Positions 24,779 through 32,815 of a stretch of 64,000 bases of DNA are shown piece after piece. Location of the stretch: NCBI GenBank assembly GCA_017541305.1, contig JAFXZJ010000036.1, positions 40,941 to 104,940 of the forward strand, given 5' to 3'. The stretch's first letter is position 1, and every line of letters begins with the position of its first letter. The notes under the pieces are model-generated. The model searched no databases and was not told the origin of the DNA. It saw only the letters and a list, made by a program, of their open reading frames with translations. The DNA comes from Clostridia bacterium. Lineage in GTDB: Bacteria; Bacillota; Clostridia; Christensenellales; CAG-138. A program made the position numbers and the translations under genes.

Positions 24779-25334
24779 CGATCAGACCCTCCTTTATCAA
24801 ATGCGCCTTCAGCCTGTCACGCGTCCTTTTGAGCATGCTCTTGACCTTGCTCTCGGAAAAGCCGAATCTTTCCGCGATCTCCGCTATGCTGTCAAAATAC
24901 CATACGCGCCTTATGAAAACCATGCGCTGCTCCTTTGGAAGTCCTTTAAGATAAGCGCTGACGGCCCCTGCAAGCTCGCGCGCCTCGATCTCCTTTTCCG
25001 TGTCGGAGCGGGAAGGCAGCAGCTGCGCCATTTCGTCCGTCAGCTCGACGAATACCGCGCTTCGCTTTGCGGCCTCGTTTCTGCGGCAGCGGTCGATGGC
25101 GATATGCCTTGCTATCGCGCCGAGAAAGCAGAACAGATGCTCCCTCGGCTCGTTGGGCGGGATGCGGTTCCACGCCTCGAGATAGGTATCGTTCTCGCAC
25201 TCGCGGGCGGTCTGCTCGTCTCGCACGAGCGCGTTTGCCGTGCGCCTTATCGCCGCGCCGTATTTGAGCGATGTCTCGGCTATCGCCGCCTCGTCGCGGG
25301 CAAGAAACAGATCGACTATGCGGCCGTCGTCCAT
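24765..25334 (-). CDS. ECF-type RNA polymerase sigma factor (module 1)
   Basis: A 189-residue sigma-70-family factor with region 2 (about 8-90, 'YGAAIRRTANALVRDEQTARECENDTYLEAWNRIPP') and region 4 (about 130-185, 'IAEIAERFGFSESKVKSMLKRTRDRL'). Start at MDDGRIV (25334), 7 bases after AAAGGAAG. It is co-transcribed with the overlapping anti-sigma-type gene. Closely resembles the second sigma at 28307-28867, including 'ECENDTYLRAW..IPP'. Its promoter has an ECF-like AACC-N16-CG pattern shared with module 2, pointing to autoregulation. Confidence 0.9.
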   Translation of the reverse strand: MDDGRIVDLFLARDEAAIAETSLKYGAAIRRTANALVRDEQTARECENDTYLEAWNRIPPNEPREHLFCFLGAIARHIAIDRCRRNEAAKRSAVFVELTDEMAQLLPSRSDTEKEIEARELAGAVSAYLKGLPKEQRMVFIRRVWYFDSIAEIAERFGFSESKVKSMLKRTRDRLKAHLIKEGLIDERN

Positions 25335-25366
25335 GAGCGTGCTTCCTTTCCATTCGGTCTTCACCT

Positions 25367-25397
25367 ATATAAGCGCAAAAACGGAGGGCCCGGTTGC
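25367..25397 (-). promoter_or_regulatory. ECF-type promoter of sigma module 1
   Basis: Minus strand GCAACC (25392-25397) and CGCTTATAT (25367-25375), 17 bases between AAC and CG. The spacer ends in TCCGTTTTTG and GGTGAAG follows; both are shared with the module 2 promoter. Confidence 0.6.
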
Positions 25398-25406
25398 GCT
25401 TTGATC

Positions 25407-25433
25407 AAAAAAAGCCGCTGTGTTTCAAGCGGC
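25407..25433 (-). terminator. terminator of VanY-like gene 1
   Basis: GCCGCT / AGCGGC arms (25414-25433), followed on the minus strand by seven T (25407-25413). Confidence 0.85.
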
Positions 25434-25440
25434 ATGGATA

Positions 25441-26748
25441 TCACGGTTCCACGGCGCCGGTGGGTGCGGGCGCTTCGGTGGGCTTGGGAGTGGGCTGCGC
25501 CGTGGGCAGGGGCGTGGGAGCTTCCGTGGGTCTGGGCGTGGGAGCTTCCGTGGGCTTGGGCGTGGGAGCCGGCGTGGGCGCTTCGGTAGGCTTTGGCGTG
25601 GGCGCGCCGGTGGGCGCGGGTGTGATCTGCGGCGCGGCGGTATCTGACGCGGGAGTCTGCGTGGGCGCCTCCGTAGGCGCCGCCGTGGGCAGACCCGTGG
25701 GAACGGCCGTGGGCAAGCCCGTGGGAACGGCCGTGGGTGCCGGAGTGGGCGCGAACGTGGGCCTTGCCGTGGGTGCGGAAGTCAGCCTTGGCGTGGGCGC
25801 CGCGGTGGGCGCGGGCGTGCGATCCGGAGCGGCGGTCGCGGGGCGCGGAGTGGCGAACGAGACCTCGGGGATCTCGCCGTAATATTCCTCAAGGCATATG
25901 CCGCGGGAATGGATGATCCCCGAGAGCTCCTTGCCCACATAGCGGAAATGCCAGGATTCGAAATGGACGCCCGTGATATTCGCCTTTTCGGCGGGGTATC
26001 TCAGTATAAAGCCGAAGCGATGGGCGTTTTCGCGCAGCCACCTGCCCTCGGCGGTGTTGCCGAAGCCGTTGTCGGTATAGGGATAATTGACGCAGGTGAT
26101 GTCGAGCGCAAGGCCGGCGCAGTGTTCGCTCGCGTTGCCGGGCATGGTGCCAACGGGGTATTTATAAGGATTTGCGCCGTAGGAGGGGTTCTGCGCAAGG
26201 CGCTCGTTCCACATCTGCCACTGCAGATTCATGGTGCGGTAGGCGTTGTTTATGCGATAGCTGTGGGGCACGCCCTCGTTTGCCGCCGCCCGGAACATCT
26301 CCTTGGCGTGAACGGCGACCTCGTACTGTATCTTGGTGGTATCGAGCTTGCATTCGGCGACGCCCTTGAAGAACTCCATCGCGTTGACCATATCGTGCGG
26401 GACGAAATCATCGGCAAGGCGGTGCTTGAAATTGACGAGGCGCGTCTTCTCCCACATGGACATATAGCCCTCGGGGATGACCTCCTGCGTGGGCACGGGG
26501 GTCGCGGGAGCCGGGGTCGCGCCGGGCTCGGGCGTGTGCTCGGGCGCCATGGTGGGCATGAACCAGCCCCCGGGCGGCTCGGTCTCGATAACGTAAGAAA
26601 CGGTCTCCTCGGGAAGCTCGGGCTCGGGCGTTTGAGCATCGACGTCGATAACTTCATTCCTGCCGCCGCAGGCGGCGAAAAGCAGCGCGGCAAACGCAAG
26701 CAGCGCGATCAGCATAACGACGGTCGATTTTTTGACGGAAAAACGCAA
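25441..26748 (-). CDS. VanY-like D-alanyl-D-alanine carboxypeptidase, lipoprotein with Pro/Thr-rich tail (module 1)
   Basis: A 435-residue M15B peptidase. The lipobox is 'LLFAAC' (Cys about residue 27). The peptidase domain (about 95-300) has the zinc motifs '[10 protein letters not shown]' (SxHxxGxAxD) and 'ESWHFRYVG' (ExxWHxRYVG). Beyond it comes a ~130-residue low-complexity tail of (A/T)PTPxPTEAP units, probably a wall-spanning spacer. I choose a TTG start at 26748 (GGAGGG 6 bases upstream) because the longer in-frame ATG at 26814 overlaps the promoter; the TTG start gives a perfect lipoprotein signal. It trims the terminal D-Ala of peptidoglycan stem peptides. Confidence 0.88.
   Translation of the reverse strand: MRFSVKKSTVVMLIALLAFAALLFAACGGRNEVIDVDAQTPEPELPEETVSYVIETEPPGGWFMPTMAPEHTPEPGATPAPATPVPTQEVIPEGYMSMWEKTRLVNFKHRLADDFVPHDMVNAMEFFKGVAECKLDTTKIQYEVAVHAKEMFRAAANEGVPHSYRINNAYRTMNLQWQMWNERLAQNPSYGANPYKYPVGTMPGNASEHCAGLALDITCVNYPYTDNGFGNTAEGRWLRENAHRFGFILRYPAEKANITGVHFESWHFRYVGKELSGIIHSRGICLEEYYGEIPEVSFATPRPATAAPDRTPAPTAAPTPRLTSAPTARPTFAPTPAPTAVPTGLPTAVPTGLPTAAPTEAPTQTPASDTAAPQITPAPTGAPTPKPTEAPTPAPTPKPTEAPTPRPTEAPTPLPTAQPTPKPTEAPAPTGAVEP
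25447..25850 (-). repeat. Pro/Thr-rich tandem coding repeat in VanY-like gene 1
   Basis: Degenerate repeat of about 12-18 bases encoding xPTxxPTxAP units over about 130 codons. Compositionally biased and probably length-variable. Confidence 0.8.
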
Positions 26749-26781
26749 AGCAAAGCCCTCCGCGGAACGAATAACATGAGT

Positions 26782-26810
26782 ATTGTACCATTTCGGAGGG
26801 CCGGGGTCAA
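26782..26810 (-). promoter_or_regulatory. promoter of VanY-like gene 1
   Basis: Minus strand TTGACC (26805-26810), 17-base spacer with TGG, TACAAT (26782-26787). The transcription start would fall 34-36 bases before the TTG start codon. Confidence 0.78.
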
Positions 26811-26846
26811 TCATATTTCGGGTATACTTTGATTATTTCGCATTGC

Positions 26847-28310
26847 TTATTTTCCATGGAACCCGGATCTTACTATCCGGAGCATGTCCTCCCTTGAAAC
26901 GCCGGATGCCGAAAGCCGGATCGAAGCCTCGTCGTTATAACCGCAGACACGGAGAGGCTCGGGCCCGTTGTCGCCCCAGTTTTCTTTGATGTTGTTCACC
27001 GTCAGCTCCCCGATCGGCGCTGTGCAGCGCTTATCCTCGTCGGTGCCCGCATCATCTTCAAGCGCATCGGACACGGAGCCGATCACGACTAAAATATGTT
27101 TTTCGTCCTTGGTCATAAAATCAAAGCTTATCCCCTCGGTGCCTGTACGCTTGCCCGTGTTCATATCCACGCTGTATCTTATGATACAATAATACAGTTC
27201 ATAGCCCTCCGGGATGAACGAGGGAACGTACCTGCCAAAGCGCGGATCCTGTCTCGCTTCCTCGACGGTTACGAATTGCGAATCGCTGTTGTTTTCTACG
27301 GGAACGGACTTTTCGTGCGACTCCATAAGCTCCAACAATGGCTTGATATCCTTTTCATCAAGGTCTATCGCGCAGCCGTCGAATCCGTCAATGAACAGAT
27401 GATAGCCGTTATACAGCGTTGCGGTCACGTCTACGCCGCCCAGCTTGAATATGAGCTTGTGGTAATCGTTCTCGATCCACTGCTCAGTATCCAGCCAAAG
27501 CGCGTCCATAACGTCCATCAGATGCCACGAGGCTTTGTCTATCGCCTCGATGAACGACCTGACCTCGGGCAGAGCGGGATCGAGCGCGTACTGCTTTTTA
27601 TAGAGATGATCGCCGGGTTTCTCGTAAACGAGCGTCTCGAGCCTGTCGGAGAAATGGTAGCGCTGTTCAAAAACGTCCTCCCCTTTGGAGATCACGTAAC
27701 CGCAATTGCAGACGTAAGTGGTGATCCTGCTGCCGTACCCCTTGCGGCAGACCATGAACTCGGGATCGAAGCCCTTGACCTCGTAGATATCGCCCCCGGT
27801 AAGGCCTGTCAGCTCATCATACGCCGCAGGATCCTTCCCGAGCCAGCCCACGCCCCTGACGTGGCCAAGCTTTTCTCCCACGAGCTCATCGGAGCCGAAA
27901 TCGCCGAGATCGACGTGACGATAGAGCCTTCCGCCGTAAACGAAGAAGCCTATGCGCAAAACGCACTTGGATTCTCCCTGGATCTCTTTTTCGCGCTCGG
28001 CGTCATACTTGTGAATAAGCTCCACGGGCTCGTTCTTCGCCACTTCAAGCTCCTCCTTTTTGAATATTTCAAAGCTTCGTGAAATACCGTTGAGATCGCC
28101 CAGCAGCATCACGCCCAGAGGCTTGGGAGTGACCAGCCTGATCGGTTTGTTATAGAGTATCGCGCCAAGGGCTATGACCGCCGCAACGAACACCGCCGCC
28201 GCAGGCATGAGCCACCCGGAAGCGCCCTTTTTTCTTTGAGTATCATAGGCTTTTTCAACGAAACGGTCGTCGATATCGCCAACGATCTCCATCAATTCAT
28301 CACCGTTCAT
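26847..28310 (-). CDS. membrane anti-sigma-factor-type protein with extra C-terminal DUF4367-like domain (module 2)
   Basis: A 487-residue protein: cytoplasmic N-terminus (1-30), one membrane helix (about 33-53), the outer domain shared with module 1 (about 110-340), and an additional ~140-residue domain from 'RFGRYVPSFIPEGYEL', the opening of DUF4367-like domains found on clostridial anti-sigma proteins. Its ATG overlaps the sigma stop by 4 bases (ATGA), giving translational coupling. Compared with module 1 the extra domain suggests a changed signal input. Function inferred from context. Confidence 0.75.
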   Translation of the reverse strand: MNGDELMEIVGDIDDRFVEKAYDTQRKKGASGWLMPAAAVFVAAVIALGAILYNKPIRLVTPKPLGVMLLGDLNGISRSFEIFKKEELEVAKNEPVELIHKYDAEREKEIQGESKCVLRIGFFVYGGRLYRHVDLGDFGSDELVGEKLGHVRGVGWLGKDPAAYDELTGLTGGDIYEVKGFDPEFMVCRKGYGSRITTYVCNCGYVISKGEDVFEQRYHFSDRLETLVYEKPGDHLYKKQYALDPALPEVRSFIEAIDKASWHLMDVMDALWLDTEQWIENDYHKLIFKLGGVDVTATLYNGYHLFIDGFDGCAIDLDEKDIKPLLELMESHEKSVPVENNSDSQFVTVEEARQDPRFGRYVPSFIPEGYELYYCIIRYSVDMNTGKRTGTEGISFDFMTKDEKHILVVIGSVSDALEDDAGTDEDKRCTAPIGELTVNNIKENWGDNGPEPLRVCGYNDEASIRLSASGVSREDMLRIVRSGFHGK

Positions 28311-28867
28311 ATGCCGTAACCTTCCTTCTCGAGATGTTTTTTCAGCTGTTCACGCATTCTGTGAAGGGCGGTCTTGACCGACGATTCGGTCATTCCGTTG
28401 GCGGCGGCGATATCCGATATCGGATCGAAGTACCAATAGCGTCTTACGAACATGCGCTGTTTCCTTTCGGAAAGCCCGTCGAGAAATCGGTCTATCGAGG
28501 CTTTCAGTTCGCTTCTTTCGACGCTCTCCGTCACGGAATCGCTGCCCGGCAGGCATTCCTCCAGCTCGCGGGTGAGCTCGACCGTTTCCGCCGCGCGCTT
28601 TTGCGCCTTCTCCCTGCGGATGCGGTCGACCGCTCTGCCCCTCATTATGCGCCCGAGGAAGGCAAAAAGATGCTCGCCCGGATCATGCGGGGGAATGAGC
28701 TGCCACGCCCGTAAATATGTATCGTTCTCGCATTCACGGGCGGTCTCGAAATCGGCCCCCGCGTTCAGTGCGATGCGCCGAAGCTGAGCCCCGTACTTCC
28801 CCGATGTTTCCTCGATGGCGGCTTCATCGCGCGCAAAATAAAGCTCGATTATCACGGAATCGTCCAT
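28307..28867 (-). CDS. ECF-type RNA polymerase sigma factor (module 2)
   Basis: A 186-residue sigma factor, paralogue of the module 1 sigma. Region 2 includes 'YGAQLRRIALNAGADFETARECENDTYLRAWQLIPP' segments and region 4 'ISDIAAANGMTESSVKTALHRMREQLKKHL'. AAAGGAG lies 5 bases before the ATG. It is followed by the coupled anti-sigma-type gene. The region 4 recognition helices of the two paralogues differ (ESKVKSMLKR versus ESSVKTALHR), so they may have partly different targets despite their similar promoters. Confidence 0.9.
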   Translation of the reverse strand: MDDSVIIELYFARDEAAIEETSGKYGAQLRRIALNAGADFETARECENDTYLRAWQLIPPHDPGEHLFAFLGRIMRGRAVDRIRREKAQKRAAETVELTRELEECLPGSDSVTESVERSELKASIDRFLDGLSERKQRMFVRRYWYFDPISDIAAANGMTESSVKTALHRMREQLKKHLEKEGYGI

Positions 28868-28905
28868 GGGAAGCTCCTTTCGTCATATTTCCGGCCCTTC
28901 ACCCC

Positions 28906-28935
28906 ATATACCGCAAAACGGACGGGAAAGGTTAC
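28906..28935 (-). promoter_or_regulatory. ECF-type promoter of sigma module 2
   Basis: Minus strand GTAACC (28930-28935) and CGGTATAT (28906-28913), 17 bases between AAC and CG, same as module 1, with TCCGTTTTGCG and GGTGAAG conserved. The -35 overlaps the stop codon of VanY-like gene 2. Confidence 0.6.
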
Positions 28936-29900
28936 ATCCCTCCGAGATATTCCTCCAGACAGAGACCGCTTGCGTGGATGGCCTGCGCAAGCTCCGTGCC
29001 GACGTATCTGAAATGCCACGGCTCGGATTTGACGCCGGTGATATGCGTCTTGTCCGCGGGGTAGCGGAGTATGAAGCCGAAGCGGTGGGCGTTCCGATAG
29101 AGCCAAATGCCCTCGGGAGTGTCTCCGAAAGCCGCGTTCTCACGGGGAAAATCGGTCGAGGCCAGATCGACGGCTAGCCCCGCGCAGTGCTCGGAGGCGT
29201 TGCCGGGCATCACCCCGACGGGACGCGAATAGGGGTCGTCGGCGTAATGAGGATCGGCGGCAAGCTTCTTGTTCCACATCTCCCACTGCTTTTCAACGGT
29301 GCGGTAGGCGCTGTTGATGCGGTATTTGCAGGTGATCCCCTCGCGGTAGGCGGCCTCGAACATTTTCTTCAGCTGCACGCCCACCTCATACTGTATCCTG
29401 ATGGAATCCGACTTTACCGTGCCCGACGAGCCCAGAAGCTTTTTGGCGTTCACAAGATCGTGCGGCTTGTACCCGTCCGGCAGGCGGTTGTCGAAATTGA
29501 CGAGCCTGCGCTTCTCTGCCGAGGTGAGCGGCTTGTGAGCGGGCGCGGGCGTATCCGTGGGCGTGGGGACTTTGGTAGGCTTGGGCGCTGGCGTGTCCGT
29601 GGGCTTGGGAGCTTCGGTTGGCTTGGGCGTGGGAACCGGAGAGGGCGCGGGCGTATCCGTGGGCTTGGGCGCTTCGGTTGGCTTGGGCGTGGGAACCGGA
29701 GAGGGCGCGGGCGTTTCCGCAGGCGTGGGCGTTGGCGCAGGAGTCGGCGCGGGCGTATCCGTCGGCGCGGCGGTCACGGCCTCGGTCGGCGCGTTGGTCG
29801 GCGCGGCGATCGCCTCCTGCGGGCGGGGCTTTTCGCCGCAGCCGCAGACGAGTATCAGTGTGAACGCAGCGGCCGCGATCAATGGCATTATCCTTTTCAT
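28932..29900 (-). CDS. VanY-like D-alanyl-D-alanine carboxypeptidase, lipoprotein (module 2)
   Basis: A 322-residue M15B peptidase, paralogue of module 1. Lipobox 'ILVCGC' near residue 20; then a Pro/Thr-rich linker (about 30-120) placed before, not after, the peptidase; then the peptidase domain with '[11 protein letters not shown]' and 'EPWHFRYVG' zinc motifs. The linker's move from C- to N-terminal side relative to copy 1 is notable. Start ATG at 29900 with GGAG 6 bases upstream. Acts on peptidoglycan outside the membrane. Confidence 0.88.
   Translation of the reverse strand: MKRIMPLIAAAAFTLILVCGCGEKPRPQEAIAAPTNAPTEAVTAAPTDTPAPTPAPTPTPAETPAPSPVPTPKPTEAPKPTDTPAPSPVPTPKPTEAPKPTDTPAPKPTKVPTPTDTPAPAHKPLTSAEKRRLVNFDNRLPDGYKPHDLVNAKKLLGSSGTVKSDSIRIQYEVGVQLKKMFEAAYREGITCKYRINSAYRTVEKQWEMWNKKLAADPHYADDPYSRPVGVMPGNASEHCAGLAVDLASTDFPRENAAFGDTPEGIWLYRNAHRFGFILRYPADKTHITGVKSEPWHFRYVGTELAQAIHASGLCLEEYLGGM
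29595..29714 (-). repeat. 60-bp tandem repeat in VanY-like gene 2
   Basis: Two nearly identical 60-base units, each encoding [20 protein letters not shown]. Recent duplication or conversion is likely. Confidence 0.85.
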
Positions 29901-29921
29901 GGTCATCTCCAAAACTTAATC

Positions 29922-29945
29922 GGGGAACGCCTGCCGGCATTCCCC
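29922..29945 (-). terminator. hairpin after purF, probable operon terminator
   Basis: GGGGAA-T-GCC / GGC-G-TTCCCC arms on the minus strand, then GATTAAGTTTTGG. The T-run is short; read-through into the VanY gene is possible, since that gene has no other promoter I can see. Confidence 0.5.
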
Positions 29946-29952
29946 CAAAGCG

Positions 29953-31374
29953 TTATTTTTTCTTTTTTCTCTCGGAAAGGCGCTGCTCGAAGCGATCCTT
30001 TCTCGTATCGGTGGGTATCCTTGTGGGATACTCGCCGTTGAAGCACGCGCTGCAGTAATCGCAGCTGCCCGTCAAACAGGGCAGGCTCTCGATCGGAAGA
30101 TACCCGAGCGAGTTCGCGCCGGTGATATCGGCGATCTCGCCCACGGTGTGGTGGCAGGCGATGAGGTGCTGCTCCGAATCTATATCGGTGCCGTAATAGC
30201 AGGGATGCAGGAAGGGCGGCGAAGATATGCGCATGTGGATCTCCTTTGCGCCTGCGTCCCTTAGCAGCTTCACTATGCGCCCGCTGGTGGTGCCTCTGAC
30301 GATCGAGTCGTCTATCATGACCACGCGCTTGCCGCGTATGACGCTTTCGATGGCGGAAAGCTTTATCTTGACCTTATCGAGCCTGTCGCCGGGAGCGATG
30401 AACGTGCGGCCAATGTATTTGTTCTTGATGAGGCCTATCCTGTAGGGGATGCCGGATTCCTCGCTGTAGCCGAGAGCCGCGTCAAGACCCGAATCGGGCA
30501 CGCCGATGACTATGTCCGCATCGACGGGATGAGCCTTGGCAAGCTCGCGGCCCGCGTTGAAGCGCGCCTCGTGCACGGAGACGCCGTCGATGACGGAATC
30601 GGGACGGGCGAAATAGATATACTCGAAAACACAGAGCTTCTTTGGCTTTTTGCCGCAGTGCTCGCGCCTTGAGATCACGCCCTTGTCGGAGAACACGAGC
30701 ATCTCGCCGGGCTCCACGTCGCGTATGAATTCCGCGCCGACGGCGGTTATCGCACAGCTTTCGGAAGCCACGACGTACATACCGTCACGCGTTTTACCAT
30801 AGCAGAGCGGGCGGAAGCCGTAGGGATCGCGGGCGCAGATGAGCTTTTGGGCGCTCATGAGCACGAGCGAATAGGCGCCTTCGATCATGTTCATCGCGCG
30901 GGAAACCGCCTCCTCGATCGAGGGGGCCTTGAGCCTCTCCTTGGTGACGATATATGCGATCGTTTCGGTATCGCTGGTGGTGTGGAATATCGCGCCGTTA
31001 AGCTCGAGCGCGTTGCGCAGCTCCGCCGAGTTGGACAGATTGCCGTTGTGCGCGAGCGCCATGCGGCCCTTCTGATGGTTGACCTCGATGGGCTGGCAGT
31101 TGTTGCGGTTGGTGCCGCCGGTGGTGCCGTAACGCGCGTGTGCGACGGCGATCTTGCCGTGAGGGAACTTGGAGAGCACCTCTGCATCGAAGACCTCGGA
31201 AACGAGGCCCATATCCTTGTGGGAAACGAACAGGCCGTCGTCGTTCACGACGATGCCGCAGCTCTCCTGACCCCTATGCTGCAGGGCGTAGAGTCCGTAA
31301 TACGCAATGTTCGCGGCGTCGATGGGTTCGGGCGCTATAAGGCCGAATACGCCGCATTCTTCATGTAAGCTCAT
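29953..31374 (-). CDS. purF: amidophosphoribosyltransferase
   Basis: A 473-residue class II glutamine amidotransferase that makes phosphoribosylamine from PRPP and glutamine, the first step of de novo purine synthesis. The catalytic Cys is C7 after a short propeptide ('MSLHEEC'), as in B. subtilis PurF; the PRPP motif 'VVMIDDSIVRGTTSGRI' lies near residue 350. Cys residues of the [4Fe-4S] type ('CYYGTDID', 'CDYCSACF') are present. AGAGG precedes the ATG. Last gene of the pur operon. Confidence 0.96.
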   Translation of the reverse strand: MSLHEECGVFGLIAPEPIDAANIAYYGLYALQHRGQESCGIVVNDDGLFVSHKDMGLVSEVFDAEVLSKFPHGKIAVAHARYGTTGGTNRNNCQPIEVNHQKGRMALAHNGNLSNSAELRNALELNGAIFHTTSDTETIAYIVTKERLKAPSIEEAVSRAMNMIEGAYSLVLMSAQKLICARDPYGFRPLCYGKTRDGMYVVASESCAITAVGAEFIRDVEPGEMLVFSDKGVISRREHCGKKPKKLCVFEYIYFARPDSVIDGVSVHEARFNAGRELAKAHPVDADIVIGVPDSGLDAALGYSEESGIPYRIGLIKNKYIGRTFIAPGDRLDKVKIKLSAIESVIRGKRVVMIDDSIVRGTTSGRIVKLLRDAGAKEIHMRISSPPFLHPCYYGTDIDSEQHLIACHHTVGEIADITGANSLGYLPIESLPCLTGSCDYCSACFNGEYPTRIPTDTRKDRFEQRLSERKKKK

Positions 31375-31386
31375 TATTACCTCTGA

Positions 31387-32802
31387 TTATAGATTTATCT
31401 CGGCCTTTTCATTCAAGGCGCTTTCGAGAAGGGGCTTTATCTTTTCAACGAATCTTTCGACCTGTTCGGGACAGCGGCCGATATAGAGCGCCGGCTCGAG
31501 CAGCTTTTCCATTTCATCGAGCGAAAGGCCGAATTCGTTTTCATTCGCAAGCCTTTCGAGCAGATCGCAGCTTTCGCCCTGCTTCATGCGGGCGGTGGCT
31601 TCCATGGAGCAGCGCCTTATTATCTCGTGGAGCTGTTGACGGTCGCCTCCCCTTTTCACCGCCTCCATCATAAGGTTTTCGGTGGCGATGAAGGGCAGGT
31701 ATTCGCGCACGGTGCGCTCGATGATCTTTTCGTTCACGCGAAGGCCGTCGGTCACGTTCATCGCAAGGCGCAGGATCGCGTCGCACGCCAGGAAGCCCTC
31801 GGGCATGGAAATGCGGCGGTTGGCGGAATCGTCAAGCGTTCTCTCGAGCCACTGCACCGAGGCCGTCATGGAAGCGTTCGCGGAATCGGCCATTAGATAG
31901 CGCGCGAGCGAGCAGATGCGCTCGGAGCGCATGGGATTGCGCTTGTAGGCCATTGCGGAGGAGCCGATCTGATTCTTTTCGAAGGGTTCCTCGATCTGGC
32001 GGTCATGCTGAAGAAGGCGGATATCGTTCGCCATGCGATAGCAGCTCTGTGCGATGGAGGAAAGCGCGTTCAGTATCCTCGAATCGAGTTTGCGCGGATA
32101 AGTCTGACCGCATACGTCGAAAAGCTCGTCAAAGCCGAAATCGGCGGCGATAAGGCGGTTCATCTCGTCGATCTTTGCGCCGCTGCCCTCGAAGAGATCC
32201 ATGAAGCTGGCTTCGGTGCCGGTGGTGCCGCGGCAGCCCAGGAATTTTATGTTCTCAAGCGCGAAATCGACCTCGTGAAGATCGGTGTAAAGATCCTGCA
32301 GCCAGAGCGAGGCGCGTTTGCCCACGGTGACGAGCTGCGCGGGCTGATAATGAGTATAGCCCAGCGTGGGGATCGAGCGGGTATTCATTGCGAAATCGGC
32401 AAGATTGCGCATCACGGAAAGCAGCTCGCCGCGAATATGGCGCAGCGCGTCGCGATAGATGACTATATCCGCGTTGTCGGTGACGTAACAGCTCGTGGCG
32501 CCGAGGTGGATTATGCCCGCCGCGGAGGGGGCTTTTAAGCCGTAGGCGTAGACGTGCGCCATAACGTCGTGTCGCACTTCCTTTTCGCGCGCGGCGACGA
32601 CTTCGTAATCGATATCATCAAGATGCGCCTTGAGCTCGTCCACCTGCTCCCGGGTGATAGGCAGGCCGAGCTTCATCTCGGCTTCGGCCAGTGCGACCCA
32701 CAGCCTGCGCCACGTGCCGTAGCGCTTGTCCGCGGAAAACAGCCCCAGCATATATGGGCTTGCATAGCGGGAGGAAAGCGGGGATTCGTATTTATCGGTC
32801 AT
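31387..32802 (-). CDS. purB: adenylosuccinate lyase
   Basis: A 471-residue fumarase/aspartase superfamily enzyme acting twice in purine synthesis (SAICAR to AICAR and adenylosuccinate to AMP). The superfamily signature is 'GSSAMAYKRNPMRSERI' near residue 290 and the catalytic His region is 'HLGATSCYVTDNAD'. Length is typical of the longer clostridial PurB. It lies 13 bases from purA and 12 from purF, so co-transcribed. Confidence 0.96.
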   Translation of the reverse strand: MTDKYESPLSSRYASPYMLGLFSADKRYGTWRRLWVALAEAEMKLGLPITREQVDELKAHLDDIDYEVVAAREKEVRHDVMAHVYAYGLKAPSAAGIIHLGATSCYVTDNADIVIYRDALRHIRGELLSVMRNLADFAMNTRSIPTLGYTHYQPAQLVTVGKRASLWLQDLYTDLHEVDFALENIKFLGCRGTTGTEASFMDLFEGSGAKIDEMNRLIAADFGFDELFDVCGQTYPRKLDSRILNALSSIAQSCYRMANDIRLLQHDRQIEEPFEKNQIGSSAMAYKRNPMRSERICSLARYLMADSANASMTASVQWLERTLDDSANRRISMPEGFLACDAILRLAMNVTDGLRVNEKIIERTVREYLPFIATENLMMEAVKRGGDRQQLHEIIRRCSMEATARMKQGESCDLLERLANENEFGLSLDEMEKLLEPALYIGRCPEQVERFVEKIKPLLESALNEKAEINL

Positions 32803-32815
32803 AGCGTAACCTTTC

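Noticed and set aside
25447-25850. CRISPR-like or VNTR array
   Set aside because: The repeats are in frame and encode the Pro/Thr-rich tail of the VanY-like lipoprotein; units are degenerate with no spacers.
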